From Bacteroidota bacterium (lineage in GTDB: Bacteria > Bacteroidota > Bacteroidia > Chitinophagales > Chitinophagaceae), in assembly GCA_029573235.1 (NCBI GenBank), contig JAKQGX010000012.1, positions 1 to 64,000 on the forward strand: a stretch of DNA of 64,000 nt, written 5' to 3'. Both the position numbers and the translations under genes were made by a program. Shown piece after piece: positions 38,101 to 45,606 of this stretch. The notes beneath the pieces are model-generated. The model searched no databases, was not told the DNA's origin, and was given only the letters and a program-made list of their open reading frames with translations. Numbering within the stretch: position 1 is the first letter of the stretch; every line of letters begins with the position of its first letter.

Positions 38101-39710
38101 AAATCTTCTTTGCTCACACCAAAGCCACCCAATGCATACACGTTCTTCATCATCAGCTTCCATATAGGTAAGGATGGGAAAGCAGCCGTGCCCTTCAGCA
38201 ATTTCATGTACAGCACTTTGGTATTGGTAGAGTCCGGTGGTAGATCTTCAGCAAATTCCCCTACTTGATACACTCGACCATTGTAAGTGTATCGATATGC
38301 CACAGCTAAGATGTCATCTGCATTTAGAGTAGTGTTGATAGAGATGTAGCCAAGGTCTGAATTGAAACTATATTCCGAAGGGTTCAACTTCCGAGCCGTA
38401 GATCGCTCAAAATCGATACGCTGCGACAAGCCAAGGTTATTGACGGCGTAGTCGGTAGCAAATTGTTGCAAACGGGCATTGGGGTCTGCCAACAGTCGGT
38501 CGTACAAATTGTTCTTGCGGTTGTCAGGCAAGGTATCGTTAAACACGCCACCGGGCAAGGTATTGTTGTACGGGAACCGCTCACCGAGGTCAGCAAATGC
38601 CATGATGTCTCGTACACCTTCTATAGCACCGGTGCGATTAGTGACCCATACTTCTATTTTATTGATATTGACTAAGGAGTTGATGCGAGGGAATTGGGCC
38701 AAGGCTTCGTTGTATCGGTAGCGGAAGTATTGACCAATCAAGAAGTGCTTGTTTTCCTCGTACTCGTCAGCTTTTATAGAAAAGTTTTGTGTTTGCGAAC
38801 CACCTTGTATTGTAGTTGATTGGCGTTTGGAACGTTGTTGCGATACTACCGAAGTGACCCACAGCCTTCCAAATTGTAATTGTGTTTTCAGCCCAAACAA
38901 AGACTGCACCCCCGAAATCAAGTTGCTTTTCAATGGAAAACTTACATTACCGGCTTCTATTTTTTTGATGATTTCATCTTCTTTGCCGGTGTATTCCAGC
39001 TTCTGCGCATTTTGGTTGTCAAAAGTGGCTTTGGTATTCTGGTTAATATTCAGTTTTAGCTTTTCCCCTATCGTAGCCAATAGGTTAATATTCATTTGTA
39101 AATCAAAATCGAAAATACCGTACTTGCGTGCACTTTGCACCAACATTGGGTTTTGAATATTCTGCCACTGCCCGCCAATCGTTACATCCACGTTTCCTTG
39201 TGGGCGAACTTGTATTTGAGTACCTCCAAAAATTCGGTCAAAGATGCCTTCCTTATACATGGTGGGCAACTTGGGTTTTTTGTTGAATAGGGTTAGAGCA
39301 TCTAATCTTCGTTTCCAATAATTATTTTCATCTTGCTCTGAACGGTATTTTAAATATTCATCCAAAGTGAGGTAAGTAGGATTGCGGAAATATTGGTTGC
39401 CTATTTTTTCAGTGAGGTAATATTGGTGGTCATCGGTATTGTAATCCATCCCTTTTTGAATATTGGATGGATCGCTGAGGTCCATACCTGTGGGGCGTTG
39501 GCCATCCACATTGGGGTCTCCGGTACGGTCGTATATGGGGAAGTGTAGCTTAGGAGAATCTGTTTTTTTGGTTGGCGTATCCGGAGGTGCCGGCATGGGG
39601 TCATCAAACGTAAACGGATGCCGAAACCCACTAGCCGCCACATGCGCTATCGCTACAATGACGATTATTGAAAACAAAAACTTATATCCAAAATTGCTAT
39701 TCCCCTTCAA
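32193..39710 (-). CDS. sprA: T9SS translocon protein SprA
   Basis: A 2505-residue protein of the SprA family, the huge 36-strand outer membrane barrel through which T9SS cargo leaves the cell. The N-terminus has a hydrophobic export segment (KFLFSIIVIVAIAHVAASG). Typical SprA stretches are visible, such as FDFDLQMNINLLATIGEKLKLNIN, GAVYIDDFEGTRSSIDL and CAEVWFNELRMTG. The C-terminus ends in strand residues (TLRFIFAQ), as for a barrel. Residues about 1898-2037 form a Pro/Lys/Glu-rich, probably disordered segment. The start codon is TTG (39708-39710): an in-frame TAG lies two codons upstream and no ATG fits, so translation is probably coupled to ruvA, which ends 10 bases before. Confidence 0.95.
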   Translation of the reverse strand: MKGNSNFGYKFLFSIIVIVAIAHVAASGFRHPFTFDDPMPAPPDTPTKKTDSPKLHFPIYDRTGDPNVDGQRPTGMDLSDPSNIQKGMDYNTDDHQYYLTEKIGNQYFRNPTYLTLDEYLKYRSEQDENNYWKRRLDALTLFNKKPKLPTMYKEGIFDRIFGGTQIQVRPQGNVDVTIGGQWQNIQNPMLVQSARKYGIFDFDLQMNINLLATIGEKLKLNINQNTKATFDNQNAQKLEYTGKEDEIIKKIEAGNVSFPLKSNLISGVQSLFGLKTQLQFGRLWVTSVVSQQRSKRQSTTIQGGSQTQNFSIKADEYEENKHFLIGQYFRYRYNEALAQFPRINSLVNINKIEVWVTNRTGAIEGVRDIMAFADLGERFPYNNTLPGGVFNDTLPDNRKNNLYDRLLADPNARLQQFATDYAVNNLGLSQRIDFERSTARKLNPSEYSFNSDLGYISINTTLNADDILAVAYRYTYNGRVYQVGEFAEDLPPDSTNTKVLYMKLLKGTAAFPSLPIWKLMMKNVYALGGFGVSKEDFRLNVLYQDPGGGEKRYIPDERSPKAGVPLISILNLDRLNAQNDPQPDGIFDYIEGITINAQQGKIIFPVLEPFGKDLQAITGGNVELERLYLYNILYDSTKTIARQFQQNNRYVIKGTYKSASSSEIFLGGFNIPQGSVSVSAGGQKLIENQDYQIDYSLGRIKILNTGILNSNIPINIQYEDNATFNFQTQNFMASRFDYYVNNNLSLGSTIMRLKEIPFTHKTTFGEDPIKNTVLGFDANYQSEFPALTRALDKLPLYSTTATSFISGAAEVAGLFPGHPKQINTLDPEGAVYIDDFEGTRSSIDLKLPAQSWSLASTPAGARDGNGTLLFPEATMINDLKYGYNRGKLAWYMLEPTLLDNVGGLPDYVKNDPDQHYIRLVHLKDIFPQQNINNALQSGLSTLDLGFYPQERGPYNYDTTNIDSKGRLLNPRARWGGIQRSIEYSDFEQSNVEFIEFWMLDPFINKTNSTGGSLYINLGNVSEDVLKDSRKFFENGIPFPKNPAQLGTSNWGNIPQLQTQVVRAFDNDPAARAIQDVGLDGLDDEEEKEKYKDYLNVLMTKVTDPTSLSIIQNDPSGDNYQYFRSLDFDNAGTRILARYKNFNNTQGNSPVTTQAQAYSNAATNLPDAEDINRDNTLNESEDYYQYRIDITPAKMQVGTNFIVNKQTPNVKLPNGSTEPETWYQFKIPIREFQQRVGNISDFRSIRFMRLFLNGFEDSTILRFARLELGRNQWRRYQFSLQSPGENIPEEDQRNMDFSITSVSLEENSNRTPIPYVLPPGVDRQQQAVSSGQNIQLNEQALSMQVCGLKDGDARAVYKEVGVDMRQFGKLRMFIHAESMVDRAPLMDGDVKAIIRIGSDFINNYYEYQVPLKITTPGNRNPEEIWAKENRVDLILEDLVKTKANRDNSGQPIFIPYQELDEKGNTIVVVGRPNIGEAKTIMLGILNPKKTPQTPTDDGMDKCAEVWFNELRMTGINEKAGYAASGKLNIQMADLGNLRLAGSMHTQGYGNIDQKLNQRHRDNYYQFDGSTNLNLGKLLPQNWGVQLPAFIGYSQNVSNPQYDPYDLDVKMKDRLDAIQDKQVRDSTRRAAQDYTDITSFNFSNVRILGNPNKQPKKLMPWNIRNFDLSYSYNRQYKRNPLIEKDELVNQKFGLGYTYSFNTKSIEPFKKLFKSRSKWVSLIKDFNFKPLPSSFTFRNDLNRIVDETQVRNVGDDAVYKIAPTYYKNFTWVRDYTLRWELAKSLSFDYRANNQSRIDEPYGRIDTKEKKDTLWDRISSFGRNTMHTQSFNASYNVPLSKLPFADWTTLRTTYSSTYNWQVTSRIAASLGNTIGNTQNIQLNGELDFRALYNKNRWLKAFNQPAPPKPKNPKEAKGDKTSGDGRKPEMAEDRPGTLRGKDVNDVDVPPPPDDKPNTKQPEKKEEPKKEVVSPKLTPKQKDSLLFVGIDLSKYTDLQVDSIRKALEANEKAKQKAERDKLKKEKRLARKMRRSKPPQMSDVARFFGRILTMLKRTTVAYSQQSGTILPGYMDSTRMMGVNTYNAQPGLNFVYGYQPNRTWLEQKAADGRLTEDPLFNGNYQQTYSQNLNIQATVEPISDLRVDLTWNKVFTKSYSELYKDTTANGVRDYQHLSPYETGSFNVTYIGLKTLFKSDKSTFQQFLANRPVISQRLGNSNPYTNNTLDPNDPNYYKGYTQYAQDVMVPAFLAAYTGKDAKNVALVDNRGDNIKRNPFRYYFPMPNWRLAYSGLSKMPALQSVVQNIMVNHNYTGTLSMNSFVSSLFYQDIFSVGFPSFIDSNSGNFIPFYQVPSVTITEQFNPFIGIDAAFVNNVTARFEYRKSRTVSLSMLDYQVVETRSSEYVVGLGYRVKGLKLPFSVFGITELKNDLDMKMDIGLRDDKSTNHYLALNQDIVTRGSRVITISPSINYMVSEKLTLRLFYDRRQSIPYVSNSYPITTTRAGITLRFIFAQ

Positions 39711-39720
39711 TGGCTATGGT

Positions 39721-40299
39721 TTATAACGCTCGTAATGCTTGTTTTATCAACTCTTCTACGGTTAGTTCTTGAGAGTTTGGAATTTTCTTAATGGCTGCTT
39801 CGGCTATGGCTTTGCCTATTCCCAAGTTCACCAATGCTATTAACGCATCATCCTTTACGGTATTGTGCACTCCGGCTATTATTTCACCGGAAGTCTTTGG
39901 CAGTGCAAGTTTTCCTTTCAACTCCAAGATAATGCGTTGTGCTGTTTTAGCGCCGATGCCCTTTACTTTCTCCAACACTTTTATGTCTTCTGAAAATATG
40001 GCCTGTTCTAATTCTTGCGGAGTCAGTGAGGATAAAATAATACGCGCCGTGCCTGCACCCACTCCATTGATGGCAATTAATTTTCGGAAGGTATCCCGCT
40101 CGGTTTCATCAGCGAAACCATATATCGTCCAGGCATCTTCACGAATGTGTAAATGGGTGTATAAGCGACAGGCTTCTGCATGTTGAATCTTCGAGAAGGT
40201 TTGCAATGTGATGTTCAATTCATACCCAACGCCGTTTACATCGAGATGTATCAGTGAGGGAGATTTGTATTGTAGCACACCTTGTAAATAAGCAAACAT
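39721..40299 (-). CDS. ruvA: Holliday junction branch migration protein RuvA
   Basis: A 192-residue protein that binds Holliday junctions and loads the RuvB helicase. It shows the N-terminal OB-fold (MFAYLQGVLQYKSPSLIHLDVNGVGYEL begins the domain), helix-hairpin-helix motifs (LIAINGVGAGTARIIL and LEKVKGIGAKTAQRIILEL), and the small C-terminal RuvB-binding domain (DDALIALVNLGIGKAIAEAAI). Normal length. It is followed 10 bases later by sprA; ruvA next to sprA is a recurring arrangement in Bacteroidota (recalled). Confidence 0.96.
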   Translation of the reverse strand: MFAYLQGVLQYKSPSLIHLDVNGVGYELNITLQTFSKIQHAEACRLYTHLHIREDAWTIYGFADETERDTFRKLIAINGVGAGTARIILSSLTPQELEQAIFSEDIKVLEKVKGIGAKTAQRIILELKGKLALPKTSGEIIAGVHNTVKDDALIALVNLGIGKAIAEAAIKKIPNSQELTVEELIKQALRAL

Positions 40300-40316
40300 A
40301 ATAGCAGAAATCCTTT

Positions 40317-40346
40317 AAAAAAAAACGGTATGCTGTGCACATACCG
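40317..40346 (-). terminator. Terminator after the DUF6089 gene
   Basis: On the minus strand CGGTATG and CATACCG arms with a seven-base loop are followed by nine T residues. It lies 32 bases past the DUF6089 stop and just ahead of ruvA, so ruvA-sprA is probably expressed from its own promoter or by partial readthrough. Confidence 0.9.
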
Positions 40347-40377
40347 CTGGTAAAAATATAAAAAATGATAGTTATTA

Positions 40378-41355
40378 TCAGTACCACCAAGGTACTTTTT
40401 TGCTCGGTATTTTGAAAACCAAAGTTAGACCCAAAGTACTGTAGGCATCTTTGTTGCTGGCATCGCCTCTTTTTTCTCCGGCTTTGTGTTGCACACTTCC
40501 ATCTATCAACCAACTTTTATCTTGCATTTCTTTGGCCAGTGCTGCTTTTTCGGGCGATAAATATTTATCGTAGATAGCAGGGTCAACATATTTTCCACTT
40601 ACGTTGTCCAAGTAGTCGGTAAAGGTATAACGATACACCCATTCCAAGCCCAAAGACAGCCTACGTCCAACATCCCATCTAACACCCAACCCTGCAGGAA
40701 TCACTACTTGCCACAAGCTATACTTTTGCGGAGCTCCCGGATAAATAGAACTCGATACGCCGGTTCCTTCTACGTTCAGATCGTATAAATCCACATATCC
40801 TCTGTGTACTTGGTTGCGGTCAATGTATTGTGCCTGAGGTTTGAAGTGCATAGCACCTACACCCAGTAATAACAAGGGCTGGAAGCGACGCATAGCGGCT
40901 CTGCTTTCCGGATTAAATCGAAAAGGAACAATTTCAAAAAGCATGTTCATTTCCCAAGTATTGGCTCTGATACTTTGATTGCGTAAGTATCGTTGATACA
41001 CATCATCATTGGGATTTTTTGATTCGAGTGCTTTTTCTTTATTCCAACGATCAGTAGCATATAAGGTGCCATAGTAGCCTCCTACTCGAAAAGCAAAGGA
41101 AGGATGGGAGGCATATCTAAAAAACAACCCTCCCATAAAACATGGCTTATTAAAATATTCCGGGTTGTCATAATGATCAATAACGGATTTGGTGCCTACA
41201 TCACCCCATAAATCAAGCATACCGATACTGGTACCGATAGACCAACCACGGGGTTCTACATATTCTGTAGAAACACCAATTTGAGCGCTTGAAGTTTCTG
41301 CCATGGTTAGTAATATGGCGGCAGATAGTATGCTTCGGATAAATGACTTCCGCAT
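40378..41355 (-). CDS. DUF6089 (PorG-like) outer membrane beta-barrel protein
   Basis: A 325-residue barrel protein with a signal peptide (residues 1-25, ending TSSA). It shows MLDLWGDVG, FRYASHPSFAFRVGGYYG, PAGLGVRWDVGRRLSLGLEWVYRYTFTDYLDNVSGKYVDP in pieces, and a terminal TLGLTLVFKI strand. This resembles the DUF6089/PorG group, where PorG is an outer membrane T9SS component (resemblance from memory). Its position directly upstream of ruvA-sprA strengthens a T9SS link. It may equally be a barrel of another function. Confidence 0.72.
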   Translation of the reverse strand: MRKSFIRSILSAAILLTMAETSSAQIGVSTEYVEPRGWSIGTSIGMLDLWGDVGTKSVIDHYDNPEYFNKPCFMGGLFFRYASHPSFAFRVGGYYGTLYATDRWNKEKALESKNPNDDVYQRYLRNQSIRANTWEMNMLFEIVPFRFNPESRAAMRRFQPLLLLGVGAMHFKPQAQYIDRNQVHRGYVDLYDLNVEGTGVSSSIYPGAPQKYSLWQVVIPAGLGVRWDVGRRLSLGLEWVYRYTFTDYLDNVSGKYVDPAIYDKYLSPEKAALAKEMQDKSWLIDGSVQHKAGEKRGDASNKDAYSTLGLTLVFKIPSKKVPWWY

Positions 41356-41390
41356 GTACTTATTTGTTTTAGCGTACCAAGATAAAAAAA

Positions 41391-42170
41391 TTATTCGCCT
41401 TTAAAAATAGCTTTTCTTTTTTCTAAAAAAGCATTTACACCTTCTTTCATGTCTAAAGTAGCAAATAATTTTCCAAAACGTGCTATTTCATTACTAAAAC
41501 CGGCTGGGTTAGACTTCGCTGCTTCGTTGACACAAGCAATGACTTCGGCGATAGCCAATGGCGCTTTGGTTTGTATTTTTTGAGCTATCTTTTTGGCTTC
41601 TGCCAGCAGATCGGCAAGTGGAAACACATGGTTCACCAATCCTCGCTCTTTAGCTTCAGTTGCACTGATCATATCACCCGTCATCATCAGTTCCATGGTT
41701 TTTCCTTTTCCTATCAATTGGGTCAATCGTTGTGTACCACCATAGCCGGGTATCAATCCCAAGTTTACTTCGGGCTGACCGAATTTGGCATTTTCAGAGG
41801 CTACCCTAAAGTGGCATGCCATTGCCAATTCGCAACCGCCACCCAATGAGAAACCATTTACGGCAGCAATTACGGGCTTCGGACAGTTTTCTATTTTATC
41901 AAAAACATGGTCTTGTCCTTTTTGAGCTAAAGCCGCACCACCATTGGCATCCAGCGAGGTGAATTCCGAAATATCCGCACCGGCGACAAAGGCTTTTTCT
42001 CCAGCACCTGTGAGTAAGATAGTTTTTACATCTGCATTGGCAATGGCGGCATCCATAGCCTGCCCAAGTTCTTCAATCACATCTTTGTTTAAGGCATTCA
42101 TTTTATCCGGGCGATTAACGGTAATCACCAAGGTTCCATCTTGTAGTTCTGTAAGGAGTGTTTGATACAT
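41391..42170 (-). CDS. Enoyl-CoA hydratase/isomerase (crotonase family)
   Basis: A 259-residue crotonase that hydrates trans-2-enoyl-CoA in fatty acid or amino acid breakdown. The oxyanion-hole motif AGADISEF and both catalytic glutamates are present: one in GGGCELAMACHF and one in FGQPEVNLGLIPGYGGTQRL. The length fits the family. It precedes the DUF6089 gene by 35 bases. The substrate chain length cannot be told. Confidence 0.93.
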   Translation of the reverse strand: MYQTLLTELQDGTLVITVNRPDKMNALNKDVIEELGQAMDAAIANADVKTILLTGAGEKAFVAGADISEFTSLDANGGAALAQKGQDHVFDKIENCPKPVIAAVNGFSLGGGCELAMACHFRVASENAKFGQPEVNLGLIPGYGGTQRLTQLIGKGKTMELMMTGDMISATEAKERGLVNHVFPLADLLAEAKKIAQKIQTKAPLAIAEVIACVNEAAKSNPAGFSNEIARFGKLFATLDMKEGVNAFLEKRKAIFKGE

Positions 42171-42271
42171 TTTTTTGTTTTTGTAATGACTATTATATTG
42201 GTTATTGAAAATATAGTATTAAAACGCCACTATGCTTGTTATAGCAGTATAATGGGGAAGGACAAGAATGT

Positions 42272-42694
42272 CTAAAGCAACGAGGCTCGATGTTGCGACA
42301 CCCATTCTTTAATATAATCAGCTATGGTCGTAGTGGGTACTCCGGGAGCAAATAGTTTTCCTACGCCCATGTTTTGCAAGGTCTGCATATCCTCTTCGGG
42401 AATGATGCCTCCGCCCGTGAGCAATACATCATCCAACTGTTGCTCCTTCATGAGTTGAAGAATTTTAGGAAATACGGTCATGTGGGCACCACTCAAAATG
42501 CTGATTCCAATGGCATCCACATCTTCCTGAAGGGCAGTATTCACCACCATTTCGGGGGTTTGTCTCAAGCCGGTATAAACCACTTCCATGCCGGCATCGC
42601 GCAATGAAGTAGCAATCACTTTGGCACCACGGTCGTGACCATCTAAGCCAACCTTGGCTACCAATACGCGAATGGGTCTTTGTAATGAAGACAT
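42272..42694 (-). CDS. Stand-alone cobalamin-binding domain protein (methylmalonyl-CoA mutase C-terminal type)
   Basis: The start is the ATG at 42694 giving [16 protein letters not shown]; the longer frame to 42736 would run into the promoter. The 140-residue protein is a B12-binding Rossmann domain with the cobalt-ligating DxHxxG motif (DGHDRG), SILSGAH, and the GGGIIPEED loop. It matches the small C-terminal domain of methylmalonyl-CoA mutase. No mutase catalytic subunit is nearby, so it may pair with a subunit encoded elsewhere. It has its own strong promoter and diverges from gcvH. Confidence 0.88.
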   Translation of the reverse strand: MSSLQRPIRVLVAKVGLDGHDRGAKVIATSLRDAGMEVVYTGLRQTPEMVVNTALQEDVDAIGISILSGAHMTVFPKILQLMKEQQLDDVLLTGGGIIPEEDMQTLQNMGVGKLFAPGVPTTTIADYIKEWVSQHRASLL

Positions 42695-42735
42695 TTTTTG
42701 AACTGTCTTTAAAGTAAAAAATTCGTAAAAACGCA

Positions 42736-42765
42736 CAAATCTATTGAATCAGTCGAATTATCAAA
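42736..42765 (-). promoter_or_regulatory. Bacteroidota promoter of the B12-binding protein gene
   Basis: On the minus strand TTTG (42765-42762), 18 bases, then TAGATTTG (42743-42736): perfect -33 and -7 elements. It lies about 42 bases upstream of the ATG. The -7 is identical to that of metK. Confidence 0.75.
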
Positions 42766-42882
42766 CCTTCTTCTGCTTTTTTACATAAAGAATTGGCGCT
42801 GCAGTTATCTTTAATTCAGCGAACAAAAGAAGGTGCTTTTCAATACAAAAAAACTAATCTACTTTTACGACAAATATTTTTT

Positions 42883-43260
42883 ATGAATTTCCCTAATAAC
42901 GTTAAGTACACAAAAGACCACGAATGGGTAATGCTGGAAGGCAATGTTGCCACTATCGGCGTAACTGATTTTGCACAAAGAGAACTGGGTGACATCGTAT
43001 TTGTAGATATCACCGGAGTAGGCAAAGCACTCGCCGCCCATGAAATATTTGGCACTATCGAAGCGGTAAAAACCGTATCAGACTTGTACCTTCCCATGTC
43101 CGGCACTATTACGGAAGTTAATGCCGATTTGGAAAGCAATCCGGAAAATGTAAACAACGACCCTTATGGTAGCGGATGGATGGTGAAAATGACGGTGGAT
43201 AATCCATCTGAATATGATAACTTGATGGATGCTGCTGCGTACGAAGCTTCTGTAGGATAA
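42883..43260 (+). CDS. gcvH: Glycine cleavage system H protein
   Basis: The start is the ATG at 42883 ([16 protein letters not shown]), as usual for GcvH; the frame extends 30 codons upstream without support. The 125-residue protein carries the lipoyl group on the lysine of [16 protein letters not shown] and shuttles aminomethyl between the P, T and L proteins of glycine cleavage. Length and motifs are complete. gcvH followed by a VanZ-like gene near sprA is a recurring Bacteroidota arrangement (recalled). Confidence 0.96.
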   Translation: MNFPNNVKYTKDHEWVMLEGNVATIGVTDFAQRELGDIVFVDITGVGKALAAHEIFGTIEAVKTVSDLYLPMSGTITEVNADLESNPENVNNDPYGSGWMVKMTVDNPSEYDNLMDAAAYEASVG

Positions 43261-43361
43261 TAATTAGTATCCCATTGAAAAGTGAAATAGACGTTGCAAA
43301 AAACGCTATCAATGAGTGAGACATTTAGCATACCGCCCATAAGGCTTTTCGGGATACATGC

Positions 43362-43796
43362 ATGGTTTTGAAAGCAACCCAACTATTACAAATATTTTTT
43401 TCAGAGAAGCCCCATTACAAACAAGTACTGCGCCTAATAGCATGGGTGTGGACATTGGTAATAGTGCTTCTCTGTTTTATACCCTCGAATGAAGTGCCGG
43501 AGGTAAACATTCCGTTCTTAGATAAATACGCTCATTTTATTTTGTTCGGAGGCTTTGCGTTTTTATGGTTGGCTTCTTTTCGAATATTTAAAAAGTGGCA
43601 ATTGCCACTACTGTTTTTTATAGCCTTATGCTACGGATGGCTGATAGAAGTATTGCAAGGAATGCTCCCATTGCTTGGCCGCTCGAAAGACCCTATGGAC
43701 ATACTGGCAGATGGTGTGGGCGGACTGATGGGCGTAATCAGTTTCTATATCGGCTACACGTTTTATAGCAAAAATAAAAAAGAACAAACCGTATGA
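43362..43796 (+). CDS. VanZ-like membrane protein
   Basis: A 144-residue protein with about four membrane helices (LRLIAWVWTLVIVLLCFIP and others). It has the VanZ-like signature PFLDKYAHFILFGGFAFLW and a late Asp in SKDPMDILADGVGGLMGV. The biochemical role of the family is uncertain; VanZ gives low teicoplanin resistance. Its stop overlaps the GHMP kinase start by four bases (ATGA). Confidence 0.87.
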   Translation: MVLKATQLLQIFFSEKPHYKQVLRLIAWVWTLVIVLLCFIPSNEVPEVNIPFLDKYAHFILFGGFAFLWLASFRIFKKWQLPLLFFIALCYGWLIEVLQGMLPLLGRSKDPMDILADGVGGLMGVISFYIGYTFYSKNKKEQTV

Positions 43797-44815
43797 TATA
43801 TCGCAGCAAAGCACCCTTACGAATAGGTTTAGCCGGTGGAGGAACCGACGTAAGTCCCTATTGTGATTTATATGGTGGTGCGGTACTAAACGCTACCATT
43901 TCGTTGTATGCATATGCCAGCATTGAATTGTTGGATACGGATGACATCATTATCGAAGCCATCGACCGAAAAGAAATAGAGATGCATAAACGCAACTCTC
44001 AACTTCCGATAAATGGCAAGCTGGACTTGGCAAAAGGGGTATATAACCGCATTGTACGAGATAGAGGTGACATGCCATCGGGCTTTAAGCTCACTACGTT
44101 TGTAGATGCTCCTGCGGGCTCCGGATTGGGGACATCTTCTACATTGATGGTGGCCATTATTGGAGCTTTTGTGGAATGGCTCAACTTGCCTTTAGGAGAA
44201 TACGATATTGCACACCTTTCTTACCAAATAGAACGAAATGAACTGCAAATGGCCGGTGGCAAGCAAGACCAATATGCGGCTACGTTTGGCGGTGTAAACT
44301 TTATGGAGTTTTACAAAGAGGATAAGGTTATTGTAAACCCACTGCGCATCAAACAAAAATACCTTCACGAACTGGAAAATAATTTACTACTCTACTTTAC
44401 TGCCACCAGTCGCTTGTCTTCAACTATCATTGAAGAACAACAAAAAAATGTGAATAATAAAAACGAAAAATCAATCGAAGCCATGCATCAGCTAAAAGAG
44501 CAGGCACAGATGATGAAAGAAGCGTTGCTGACAGGAAAAATAGATGAGATAGGGAAGATATTGGACTTCGGCTCTCGATATAAAAAACAAATGGCACAAG
44601 GTATATCCAACCCCAAAATGGATGAACTGTATGAAGCCGCATTAAAAGCCGGTGCTACCGGAGGCAAAATATCCGGTGCGGGCGGTGGAGGATTTATGAT
44701 GTTTTACTGCCCTGGAAATTCGCATTATAAAGTACATGAAACCTTAATGCATTTTGGCGGCAATTTCCACCGATATCAGTTTACCAATACCGGCTTAATT
44801 AGTTGGACGATATAA
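43793..44815 (+). CDS. GHMP kinase, D-glycero-D-manno-heptose 7-phosphate kinase-like
   Basis: A 340-residue GHMP kinase. It shows the N-terminal SKAPLRIGLAGGGTDVSPY, the ATP-binding PAGSGLGTSSTL and the C-terminal GGKISGAGGGGFMMFY. The sequence resembles HddA, which makes heptose 1,7-bisphosphate on the way to GDP-D-glycero-alpha-D-manno-heptose. A nucleotidyltransferase of the HddC type follows after 89 bases, which supports this reading. The isomerase and phosphatase genes of the pathway are not in the window. Confidence 0.85.
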   Translation: MIYRSKAPLRIGLAGGGTDVSPYCDLYGGAVLNATISLYAYASIELLDTDDIIIEAIDRKEIEMHKRNSQLPINGKLDLAKGVYNRIVRDRGDMPSGFKLTTFVDAPAGSGLGTSSTLMVAIIGAFVEWLNLPLGEYDIAHLSYQIERNELQMAGGKQDQYAATFGGVNFMEFYKEDKVIVNPLRIKQKYLHELENNLLLYFTATSRLSSTIIEEQQKNVNNKNEKSIEAMHQLKEQAQMMKEALLTGKIDEIGKILDFGSRYKKQMAQGISNPKMDELYEAALKAGATGGKISGAGGGGFMMFYCPGNSHYKVHETLMHFGGNFHRYQFTNTGLISWTI

Positions 44816-44904
44816 TTTCAATTGCCTCTATAATCAGTGAAGAAAGCTCAACTTAATTCCTTTTAATACTGCTATCCAAACACGATAAAACGAAAACTAC
44901 TTTC

Positions 44905-45606
44905 ATGGAAGCTATCATACTTGCCGGAGGATTGGGCACAAGGCTTCGCTCAGTGACCAAAGATGCGATGCCCAAATGTATGGCTCCTATCAATGGAAAG
45001 CCTTTTCTGTATTACTTGTTGTGGCAATTGCAGCAGCAGGGTGTACAACGCGTCATTTTATCTTTAGGGCATAAAGCATCCGTCATTTTAGACTGGATAA
45101 AGGAGCAAGATTTTGGGATGACTATCGATTACGTCATCGAAGAGACGCCCTTAGGAACCGGCGGTGGCATTCGTTTAGCCTTACAGCAAGCCAATGAGGA
45201 AAATTGCCTCATCGTAAACGGCGATACACTTTTTTGTTGCTCCATCACCATGCTTTTGCAAGAGCATATTTCCAAACATGCAGCCGTAACTATTGCTTTA
45301 AAAAACATGAAAGACTATGACCGTTATGGCTCAGTCGTACTACGTGCAGATGGTGCTATACAACAGTTTGAAGAAAAGCAATACAAAAAAGAAGGATGGA
45401 TTAATGCCGGTGTGTATATCATACAAAAGCAAGACCTTCTCGCCAAACCGCTACCCGAGGTATTCTCCTTTGAAAAAGATTATTTAGAAACCAATCTATC
45501 TGAACATCGCTTTTATGGTATGGGATTCGATAGTTATTTTATCGACATTGGCATTCCCGAAGACTACCAACAAGCACAACAAGATTTTCTAACTTTATTT
45601 CCATGA
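44905..45606 (+). CDS. Sugar-1-phosphate nucleotidyltransferase, HddC-like
   Basis: A 233-residue enzyme with the nucleotidyltransferase start AIILAGGLGTRLRSV, the PKCMAPINGKPF motif, EETPLGTGGGIRLAL and NGDTLFCC (metal-binding Asp). It resembles the guanylyltransferase HddC, which makes GDP-heptose from heptose 1-phosphate. Other hexose-1-phosphate nucleotidyltransferases are possible, but the adjacent HddA-like kinase favours heptose. Its stop overlaps the next start by four bases. Confidence 0.85.
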   Translation: MEAIILAGGLGTRLRSVTKDAMPKCMAPINGKPFLYYLLWQLQQQGVQRVILSLGHKASVILDWIKEQDFGMTIDYVIEETPLGTGGGIRLALQQANEENCLIVNGDTLFCCSITMLLQEHISKHAAVTIALKNMKDYDRYGSVVLRADGAIQQFEEKQYKKEGWINAGVYIIQKQDLLAKPLPEVFSFEKDYLETNLSEHRFYGMGFDSYFIDIGIPEDYQQAQQDFLTLFP

